NCBI GenBank assembly: GCA_026388915.1
Contig: JAPLIW010000477.1
Coordinates: 1-5,202, forward strand
Origin: Deltaproteobacteria bacterium
GTDB taxonomy: Bacteria > Desulfobacterota > SM23-61
Reading direction: 5' to 3'
DNA length: 5,202 nucleotides
Shown: positions 1 through 4,132 of the stretch, piece by piece
How the letters are laid out: each line of letters opens with the position of its first letter
Numbering within the stretch: the first letter of the stretch is position 1
The notes under the pieces: generated by a model
What the model was told of the DNA's origin: nothing
Databases searched by the model: none
Seen by the model: the letters and a program-made list of their open reading frames with translations, nothing else
Translations under genes and position numbers: made by a program

Positions 1-2
1 TC

Positions 3-839
3 TTACAGATAAAAGAGTACCGTCAGCAGAGCATTGGTCGCAAAACAGAACAACATGGCACTCACCACTCCCCGGGTCGCCGCCTGAGGAACCTCGATGA
101 GCGAGTAACCCACCGTGAGCCCGTAATAGGTGCAGGTTAAAGCAATCAAGAGCCCGAAAATGAGGCTTTTGAGGAAAGCAAAGATCAGGTCGTGGGCGGT
201 GAGAGCAACCCCCAGTTCCCGCAGAAAAGCCTGGAAGGTGATGGGCAGAATCAGCTTGGATACCCAGAAACCTCCCAGCAGTCCGACGGTGATGAAAATA
301 ATGGTCAGGCAGATCACCGCAACGGTCACCCCGATGATCCGGGGGGTCACGATAAAATAGACCGGGTTGATGCCCATCACCTCGATGGCCTCCAGTTCAT
401 GGGCGATGACAATATTCCCCAGTTCCGTGGCAATGGCCGTGCCCGAGCGTCCGATGACGATAATCGCCGTGAGCAAAGGCCCCAATTCGCGAAACAGGAC
501 CAGGACCAGGATGGGAACAATAAACTCAATTCCCCCCCCCAGAAAAGAGAGCTGGGTCCCGATCTGCACGATGATTACGGTTCCCAGGGCCAGGGAAATG
601 ACCGCCACGACTTTCAGGGCTTGAACCGCGGTAAAATAGACCTGGCGCAGGGTGATTTCGAAGACCAGCGAGAACCCCTTCTTTCTCTCGGTTATGAGCT
701 CCCGAAAAGCCATGTAGAGAAGAGTGGAAAGGTTGAGAAAAACCATCACCTTTCCTCTCACCCATCGGCCGATGGACTCGAAAAAATCTACCTTCTCTTC
801 CGGGAAAATTCTTTTTGGGGCGGTAATCGGAGAACCCAT
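3..839 (-). CDS. mlaE: MlaE-family ABC transporter permease (phospholipid/MCE-type transport)
   Basis: This is a complete 278-residue integral inner-membrane permease. MlaE proteins pair with an MlaF-type ATPase and an MCE-domain MlaD protein to move phospholipids between the inner and outer membranes. The family signature is clear: LFRELGPLLTAIIVIGR at about 115-131, then SGTAIATELG (132-141), then ELEAIEVMGINP (148-159), the cytoplasmic segment that contacts the ATPase, then PRIIG. Hydrophobic spans lie near 75-97, 107-130, 168-192, 218-240 and 256-277, after an amphipathic N-terminus. Length is typical of the family (about 260-280). The ATG at 837-839 is the first start after an in-frame stop (TGA, 867-869), but only a weak GGGG precedes it at normal spacing; the strong AAAAGGAGG lies about 31 nt upstream. 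A run of nine G encodes part of the GGG at 101-103. Partner genes would lie beyond the left edge. Assignment to Mla rather than another MCE system is not provable here. Confidence 0.93.
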   Translation of the reverse strand: MGSPITAPKRIFPEEKVDFFESIGRWVRGKVMVFLNLSTLLYMAFRELITERKKGFSLVFEITLRQVYFTAVQALKVVAVISLALGTVIIVQIGTQLSFLGGGIEFIVPILVLVLFRELGPLLTAIIVIGRSGTAIATELGNIVIAHELEAIEVMGINPVYFIVTPRIIGVTVAVICLTIIFITVGLLGGFWVSKLILPITFQAFLRELGVALTAHDLIFAFLKSLIFGLLIALTCTYYGLTVGYSLIEVPQAATRGVVSAMLFCFATNALLTVLFYL

Positions 840-1147
840 GGTGATACCCCAGAGACCTCGGGGCTCTCATCCTCCTTTTCGGCAAAGGGACAATAAACCT
901 ATAATTTCAAGTAATAGATATACCACTAACCCTCGGAATTTTCTATTCAAATATTGCCTCGGCGGGAGGAACGTGATAAAGAGAGGCATAGTCCAAAGAG
1001 CGAGGTCGAGGGTAAGGTCAAGGTCAAGGTTAAGGTCAAGGTTAAGGTTGAGGTTAAGGCTAAGGGCAAAGAAAGACAAGGACCTGAGGCTTGCGACCTG
1101 GAAGTCAGTGCGCAGCACCTTTTTGAGTATGACGAAGGGTGAAAAGA
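840..1147. other. Divergent intergenic region between mlaE and the DUF488 gene
   Basis: This 308-bp spacer separates two divergently transcribed genes, so promoters for both should lie here. A perfect TATAAT occurs on the + strand at 900-905, but the matching -35 position (TTTCGG, 877-882) is poor, so this is only a weak promoter candidate. On the - strand, AAAAGGAGG (871-879) is a strong ribosome-binding-like sequence placed too far from the mlaE start to serve it. The hexamer tract at 1002-1067 takes up the middle. Short open frames through the spacer encode only repeat-derived low-complexity peptides and are not credible genes. Confidence 0.6.
1002..1067. repeat. Degenerate hexamer tandem repeat (AAGGTT/AAGGTC)n
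   Basis: Eleven consecutive 6-bp units are visible: GAGGTC, GAGGGT, AAGGTC, AAGGTC, AAGGTT, AAGGTC, AAGGTT, AAGGTT, GAGGTT, AAGGCT, AAGGGC. The consensus is AAGGTY. Because the period is a multiple of three, every frame stays open and reads as alternating dipeptides (Lys-Val on the + strand, Leu-Asn/Leu-Asp on the - strand), which produces spurious open frames. The array lies about 80 bp upstream of the DUF488 start. Whether it has a regulatory role cannot be told from the sequence; replication slippage is the simplest origin. Confidence 0.9.
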
Positions 1148-1612
1148 ATGATTTCGGTAGAGAAGAGCATTTTTTCCCTGGGCACCAGTAACCGGAGATG
1201 GGAGGAGTTCATCCGTCTCTTGCGGGCGTACGGGATCGAAATGGTGATCGACGTGCGCAGTTTCCCGACCAGCAAATTCGTCCACTTTAAGCAAGAATCA
1301 ATGAACCCTTCTCTGGCCGAGGCCGGTTTCGGGTACTACTTCCTGGGAAAGGAGCTGGGGGGATACCGCAAGGGGGGATACGAGGCCTATACCCAGACCC
1401 TTCCCTACCTTGCGGGAATGGAACTCTTAGAACGAATGTCTTCCCGCTGCCGCGCCGCCATCCTTTGCGCCGAGCGCCTTCCCTGGCGCTGCCATCGCCG
1501 GTTCATCGGCCGCAGCCTGCAGGAGCGAGGGTGGAAAGTCACCCATGTCATCGATGAGAAGAAGGTTTGGGAAGATCGTATTCCGGATGAGAATTCAGGA
1601 GACGAAGGTTGA
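1148..1612 (+). CDS. DUF488 domain-containing protein
   Basis: A small soluble 154-residue protein of the DUF488 family, whose biochemical role is not established. Family landmarks appear in order: IFSLGTSNR near the N-terminus (8-16), FIRLLRAYGIEMVIDVRSFP (21-40), ELGGYR (69-74), and the conserved CAERLPWRCHRR block (107-118) with Cys107, Cys115 and His116, followed by LQERGWKVTHVID (125-136). The Cys/His block is the usual family hallmark and suggests a metal- or nucleic-acid-related role, but that is speculation. I chose the ATG at 1148 because GAAGGG (1134-1139) lies 8 nt upstream; an in-frame GTG at 1139 would add three residues but overlaps that site. The stop TGA uses two bases of the MITE-like element that begins at 1611. 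The gene is probably transcribed alone, since the next gene is about 340 bp away across two palindromes. Confidence 0.85.
   Translation: MISVEKSIFSLGTSNRRWEEFIRLLRAYGIEMVIDVRSFPTSKFVHFKQESMNPSLAEAGFGYYFLGKELGGYRKGGYEAYTQTLPYLAGMELLERMSSRCRAAILCAERLPWRCHRRFIGRSLQERGWKVTHVIDEKKVWEDRIPDENSGDEG
1605..1610 (+). repeat. Left target-site duplication of the MITE-like element (AAGGTT)
   Basis: AAGGTT abuts the left terminal repeat and is repeated exactly at 1744-1749. It covers the last codons of the DUF488 gene (end of GAA, GGT, and the T of the TGA stop). Confidence 0.65.
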
Positions 1613-1650
1613 TGATCTCGTAAAAAGTCGAAATTCCATAAAATTCGTCA

Positions 1651-1668
1651 TTCCGGCGAAAGCCGGAA
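1651..1668. repeat. Internal hairpin 1 of the MITE-like element
   Basis: A perfect 7-bp stem, TTCCGGC / GCCGGAA, closes on a GAAA loop (1658-1661), which has GNRA tetraloop form in + strand RNA. It is the left partner of the hairpin at 1694-1711. Confidence 0.8.
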
Positions 1669-1693
1669 TCCAGTTATTTCAAGATGTTCTGGA

Positions 1694-1711
1694 CCCCGGC
1701 TTTCGCCGGGG
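1694..1711. repeat. Internal hairpin 2 of the MITE-like element
   Basis: A perfect 7-bp stem, CCCCGGC / GCCGGGG, with loop TTTC (GAAA on the opposite strand). It differs from hairpin 1 by paired substitutions on both sides of the stem, so pairing is kept. Confidence 0.8.
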
Positions 1712-1743
1712 TGACGCTTTAAGAGACTTTTTACGAGACCATC

Positions 1744-1749
1744 AAGGTT
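1744..1749 (+). repeat. Right target-site duplication of the MITE-like element (AAGGTT)
   Basis: This copy of AAGGTT abuts the right terminal repeat. The bases that follow (AG, 1750-1751) would complete a TAG stop if the element and one repeat copy were removed. Confidence 0.65.
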
Positions 1750-1821
1750 AGACGAATATTTCAGAGCGCGGCAGAGGCGCAATCAAAAAGAAAATGGTTG
1801 CCTCCGACCTCGCGACTCCCA

Positions 1822-1870
1822 GAAATCCCCCCTCCCCCCCCTTTTCTAAAATGGGGTTGGGGGGGATTTC
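1822..1870. repeat. Long C-rich/G-rich palindrome (possible terminator or intergenic repeat)
   Basis: The outer arms GAAATCCCCCC and GGGGGGATTTC are complementary (1822-1832 with 1860-1870). Inner C8/TTTT pairs imperfectly with AAAA/GGGG around a short loop near 1846-1847. Transcribed in either direction it would form a very stable hairpin. There is no U-tract after it, so a classical intrinsic terminator is not supported. It more likely belongs to a dispersed intergenic repeat class, although it may still block readthrough between the DUF488 and crotonase units. Confidence 0.7.
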
Positions 1871-1900
1871 AGAGATTCATTTGCAAATTTAGACTTCTCG

Positions 1901-1920
1901 GCAAAATTTAGCGATTTTGC
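1901..1920. promoter_or_regulatory. Candidate operator: perfect 7-bp dyad upstream of the crotonase operon
   Basis: GCAAAAT (1901-1907) and ATTTTGC (1914-1920) form a perfect inverted repeat with a 6-bp centre, 34 bp before the crotonase start. A related sequence, GCAAATTTAG, occurs at 1883-1892 and recurs as GCAAAATTTAG at 1901-1911. Position and symmetry fit a repressor site, such as the TetR-type regulators common for acyl-CoA genes, but no regulator gene is in view and the family is a guess. Confidence 0.35.
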
Positions 1921-1953
1921 ACGTTAATACTGCAAAGGGGAAAGGTGAAATCG

Positions 1954-2721
1954 ATGGCCCTCGTTTTATTCGAGAGGAAAGAGAATACGCTGAGAGTTTC
2001 CCTGAATCGAACGTCGGCCCTCAATGCCATCAACAGCGCCGTCCTCCGGGAGCTGGAACAGGGGCTGAAACAGCACCAATTCGACCCGGCCGTCAAGGCT
2101 CTGATTCTCTTCGGGCAGGGGGGATGCTTCGCCTCCGGGGCCGATATCCGCGAGCTGTCCAGCCTGGACGAGGGGGGGGTCCGGAAATTTCACGGGCTGC
2201 GGGAAAGGACTTTCGCCCTTCTGGAAAATTTTCCCATCCCAACGGTGGCCATCATAGAGAAATACGCCCTCGGTACCGGCCTGGAGCTGGCCTTATGCTG
2301 CGATTTCAGAATTGCAGCCACCGATGCTAAGCTCGGGGTTCCTTCAGCAAAGCTTGGGCTTGTCGAGAGTTATGAATATTTTACCAGGCTGGTGCGCGCC
2401 GTAGGTCCTGCCTGGGCCAGGAAGATGGTCTTTACCGGAGATCAGGTCGACGCCGAGACAGCATTCCAGATCGGGTTGGTGGAAGAATTAAGCCCCCCGG
2501 AAGGAATCTTCGAGAGGGCGGATGCCATCCTTTCCCGGATTCTCAAAAATTCCGCTTCTTCCATCAAGCAGACCAAGAGGGTCATCGCCGACTGTGCGCA
2601 GGACCCCAATCTATTCCTGGTGAAGGACCCGGCGTTCCCGATGGTCGATTCAACCAAATCGCAGGACTTCAAGGAGGCCACCCGCGCTTTTCTGGAAAAA
2701 AAGGGCAAGAAGAAATTTTAA
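1954..2721 (+). CDS. Enoyl-CoA hydratase/isomerase (crotonase) family protein 1
   Basis: A complete 255-residue cytoplasmic crotonase-fold protein expected to act on an acyl-CoA thioester. It shows an N-terminal LNRTSALNAIN block (17-27), the first oxyanion-hole segment CFASGADI (58-65), the second segment ALGTGLELALCCDFRIA (105-121), then VPSAKLGLVESYEYFTRLVRAVGP (129-152) and TGDQVDAETAFQIGLVEEL (161-179). Compared with rat mitochondrial hydratase, the Glu144 equivalent is kept (Glu111), but the Glu164 equivalent is Ser131 and the middle glycine of GGG is Thr108. A standard syn-hydratase reaction is therefore doubtful; isomerase or another crotonase activity is possible. ATG 1954 is favoured by AGGTGA (1943-1948), 5 nt away; an in-frame GTG at 1945 preceded by AAGGGG would add three residues. 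It is followed after 40 bp by a second crotonase, so co-transcription is likely. The substrate cannot be named. Confidence 0.9.
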   Translation: MALVLFERKENTLRVSLNRTSALNAINSAVLRELEQGLKQHQFDPAVKALILFGQGGCFASGADIRELSSLDEGGVRKFHGLRERTFALLENFPIPTVAIIEKYALGTGLELALCCDFRIAATDAKLGVPSAKLGLVESYEYFTRLVRAVGPAWARKMVFTGDQVDAETAFQIGLVEELSPPEGIFERADAILSRILKNSASSIKQTKRVIADCAQDPNLFLVKDPAFPMVDSTKSQDFKEATRAFLEKKGKKKF

Positions 2722-2761
2722 AGGGATAGAAAAATCAGGGCTCGTCCTGAAGGGAGAAAAC

Positions 2762-3565
2762 ATGTCCGAACTCGTCAGGGTAATTAAAGAGGATGAAGTG
2801 GCCAAGGTATTTCTATACCGGCCGCAGGCCTTCAACGCCTTCGACCTCGATATGGTCCGGCAATTTTCCGAATGCCTGATCACTCTTTCCGTGGATGATG
2901 CGGCGCGGGCGGTCGTGATCTCCGGTGAAGGGAAGGCTTTCTGCGCCGGGGGAGACCTAAAGTGGGCTTCCAACTTTCCCCGCGGGCCATCGGCTGGGTT
3001 TCATGAGTTGGCCGCCCGGTTTCACCTGGCCATCCTGGAGATTCGGCGGATGAAGAAGCCCGTAATCGCGGTGATCAACGGGATTGCCGCGGGCGGCGGG
3101 TTCTCCCTGGCCCTGGCCTGCGATTTCCGGGTCATGGCCCGATCGGCCACCCTGCGTCAGGCTTATACCTCGGCCGGGCTTTGCCTCGACGGCGGGGGAA
3201 GCTTTACGCTCCCCCGTCTGGTGGGTTTCGCCCGGGCCCTGGAGATTGCGGCTTTCGACCCGCCGATTTCTTCCGACCAGGCTTTAGCCTGGGGATTGGT
3301 GACCCGGGTGACGGAGGATGGGTTGGCAATGGAAGAAGGAATCAAAATGGCCCGCCAGCTGGCCCGGGGGTCCCTCCATTCCTTCGGGTGGTCCAAGGAA
3401 CTGCTGACCGATTCCTTCCATACTCCCTTTGAAGCGCAGCTGGAGAAGGAGCGAACGGGAATCTGCAGTTGCGGAGCCCATGCGGACGGGAAAGAGGGAT
3501 TGCGGGCCTTCGGGGAGAAGCGCAAGCCAGTTTTTGGCGGGCGGGAGATTCATAAGAAGGGTTGA
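2762..3565 (+). CDS. Enoyl-CoA hydratase/isomerase (crotonase) family protein 2, PaaG-like active site
   Basis: A complete 267-residue crotonase. The first oxyanion-hole segment is AFCAGGDLKW (59-68), and the second is NGIAAGGGFSLALACDFRVMA (106-126). The Glu144 position is Ser115, so the hydratase glutamate is absent. The segment QAYTSAGLCLDGGGSFTLPRLVG (133-155) carries Asp143 in the place of the catalytic aspartate of PaaG-type ring-epoxide/enoyl-CoA isomerases, which suggests an isomerase-like reaction. AWGLVTRV (176-183) and the C-terminal EGLRAFGEKRKPVF (245-258) are normal for the family. AAGGGAG (2750-2756) lies 5 nt before the ATG, a strong start. The gene lies 40 bp after crotonase 1 and 58 bp before a PAS protein, all on one strand, consistent with an operon. 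The two crotonases differ clearly in sequence and active-site residues, so they are not a recent duplication. The pathway (fatty, aromatic or alicyclic acyl-CoA) is not determined. Confidence 0.92.
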   Translation: MSELVRVIKEDEVAKVFLYRPQAFNAFDLDMVRQFSECLITLSVDDAARAVVISGEGKAFCAGGDLKWASNFPRGPSAGFHELAARFHLAILEIRRMKKPVIAVINGIAAGGGFSLALACDFRVMARSATLRQAYTSAGLCLDGGGSFTLPRLVGFARALEIAAFDPPISSDQALAWGLVTRVTEDGLAMEEGIKMARQLARGSLHSFGWSKELLTDSFHTPFEAQLEKERTGICSCGAHADGKEGLRAFGEKRKPVFGGREIHKKG

Positions 3566-3581
3566 TTCGCTGAATCGTTGA

Positions 3582-3618
3582 CTGGTTTAAGGAGAAAGCG
3601 AACCAGGAAAAGAAGGAG
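3582..3618 (+). promoter_or_regulatory. Leader of the PAS gene: small hairpin and duplicated Shine-Dalgarno
   Basis: CTGGTT (3582-3587) and AACCAG (3601-3606) form a perfect 6-bp stem. Its 13-nt loop contains AAGGAG (3589-3594), with no start codon at a usable distance. A second AAGGAG (3613-3618) sits 5 nt before the PAS gene ATG and is the working ribosome binding site. The direct repeat AAGGAGAAA occurs at 3589-3597 and 3613-3621. This may simply be a local duplication; a regulatory role is speculative. Confidence 0.3.
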
Positions 3619-3623
3619 AAAAG

Positions 3624-3986
3624 ATGGCTGTGCATATTCATCATTTCGACCCCAAATGGATTCCCCAGATCCTGGACAAAATTCCCATGGCCGTCACGAT
3701 CTTCGATTTGCAGGGGATCATGCTCTACTACAACGAATACAGCCCCCGGGTCATCAACCGCAAACCCGACCTCCTGGGAAAGGACATCCGCCTCTGCCAC
3801 CAGAAGCCCGAGAGCAACGCCCGCATCGATGGGATGATCGAAGAATTTAAGAATGGCAGACGAGAGCCTATTTCCTACGAAGCCAGGCCCTACGGAAAGC
3901 CTCTTCTGGTCACCGTGTCTCCTCTGGAGGTCGATGGCCGCCTGGTGGGCTGCATTCACACAGCAATACCCAAGCCCCTGGGATGA
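3624..3986 (+). CDS. Small single-PAS-domain protein
   Basis: A complete 120-residue protein that is essentially one PAS domain. The core starts at IPMAVTIFDLQGIMLYYNEYSPRVINR (20-46), followed by LLGKDIRLCHQKPES (50-64), IDGMIEEFKNGRREPISYEARPYGKPLLVTVSPL (68-101) and DGRLVGCIHTA (104-114). This layout, with GK.I..CH.P after the first strands and EFK.GRR before the last ones, resembles the PAS domain found at the C-terminus of DUF438 proteins. Cys58-His59 in that motif could bind heme or a metal, but this is only a possibility. There is no kinase, HTH, GGDEF or other output domain, no signal peptide and no membrane segment, so it would have to act through a partner. The start is secure: AAGGAG (3613-3618) lies 5 nt upstream. 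It follows the crotonases after 58 bp and probably ends their operon. Confidence 0.85.
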   Translation: MAVHIHHFDPKWIPQILDKIPMAVTIFDLQGIMLYYNEYSPRVINRKPDLLGKDIRLCHQKPESNARIDGMIEEFKNGRREPISYEARPYGKPLLVTVSPLEVDGRLVGCIHTAIPKPLG

Positions 3987-4132
3987 ACCGGGACATGGCA
4001 TTATGGCCTTTTATCTGTTATTTTAAAAGTGTTCAGCTTTCAACGACGGGCACGGGCCTTTTGAAGTTCTCTTGCCGACTGCTGAACCCTGACCGCTGAC
4101 TTCTATTTCTCGAAAGGTTCTTCTGATTTGTC
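3987..4132. other. Intergenic region between the PAS gene and the radical SAM gene
   Basis: A 146-bp AT-richer spacer. Its main content is the heptamer-type repeat tract at 4031-4101. No stem followed by a T-tract was found, so no terminator is called. AAAGG at 4113-4117 is the only ribosome-binding-like sequence near the next start and lies too far (15 nt) to be convincing. Confidence 0.5.
4074..4101. repeat. Degenerate heptamer tandem repeat (GCTGACY)4
   Basis: Four consecutive 7-bp units are visible: GCCGACT, GCTGAAC, CCTGACC, GCTGACT. The complementary form GTTCAGC plus TTTCAAC occurs at 4031-4044, so GTTCAGC (4031-4037) and GCTGAAC (4081-4087) are exact inverted copies. The period of seven is unrelated to codons and the tract is non-coding. 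Confidence 0.65.

Larger units (their letters stand above)
1611..1743. mobile_element. MITE-like palindromic element with terminal inverted repeats and target duplication
   Basis: A 133-bp non-coding element. Its ends are 19-bp inverted repeats: GATGATCTCGTAAAAAGTC at 1611-1629, and the reverse complement of GATGGTCTCGTAAAAAGTC at 1725-1743, with one mismatch. Directly outside each end is the direct repeat AAGGTT (1605-1610 and 1744-1749), consistent with a 6-bp target-site duplication. Inside are two 28-bp arms (1646-1673 and 1689-1716) that are inverted copies of each other at 24 of 28 positions, and each arm also folds into its own hairpin. No transposase is encoded, so movement would need one supplied elsewhere in the genome. 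Similar 'GTCATTCCGGCGAAAGCCGGAATCCAG-type' palindromes are, from memory, common intergenic repeats in many proteobacterial genomes. When transcribed, the strong hairpins could act on transcript ends or stability of the DUF488 message. Confidence 0.8.
1750..1953. other. Intergenic region upstream of the crotonase operon
   Basis: About 200 bp without a credible gene lie between the MITE-like element and the first crotonase. It contains the palindrome at 1822-1870, then an AT-rich stretch (about 1871-1930) that is the natural place for the operon promoter, and a dyad at 1901-1920. Candidate promoter pieces are TTGCAA at 1881-1886 and TAATAC at 1925-1930, but their spacing does not form a good sigma70 pair, so I do not call a promoter. 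The ribosome binding site AGGTGA (1943-1948) belongs to the next gene. Confidence 0.5.

Noticed and set aside
192..896. 234-residue open frame on the + strand opposite mlaE
   Set aside because: The translation is low-complexity, rich in Gln, Asp, Gly and Asn, and lies fully antisense to a clear membrane permease; it is a shadow of GC-rich codons.
877..905. Possible sigma70 promoter with TATAAT at 900-905
   Set aside because: The -35 region at correct spacing (TTTCGG) is poor, and a single hexamer match in AT-rich DNA is expected by chance; it is mentioned only in the spacer description.
1002..1067. Possible CRISPR array
   Set aside because: The units are contiguous 6-mers with no spacers and no cas genes nearby.
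1108..1125. Possible terminator (GTGC-GCA-GCAC followed by CTTTTTG)
   Set aside because: The stem is only 4 bp, and it lies just upstream of a gene rather than after one.
954..1142. 62-residue open frame with a Lys-Val repeat, and Leu-Asn/Leu-Thr frames on the other strand
   Set aside because: These arise only because the hexamer array keeps every frame open; there is no conserved domain outside the repeat.
1545..1751. 68-residue open frame reading through the MITE-like element
   Set aside because: It starts inside the DUF488 gene in another frame and translates the palindromes; the peptide resembles the spurious 'VIPAKAGIQ' proteins often annotated from this repeat type.
1954..3565. The two crotonases as a tandem duplication
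   Set aside because: They differ in active-site residues, C-terminal region and most positions, so any common origin is at superfamily level.
3342..4001. 219-residue open frame on the - strand
   Set aside because: It runs antisense across the end of crotonase 2, the spacer and the whole PAS gene, and has no recognisable domain.
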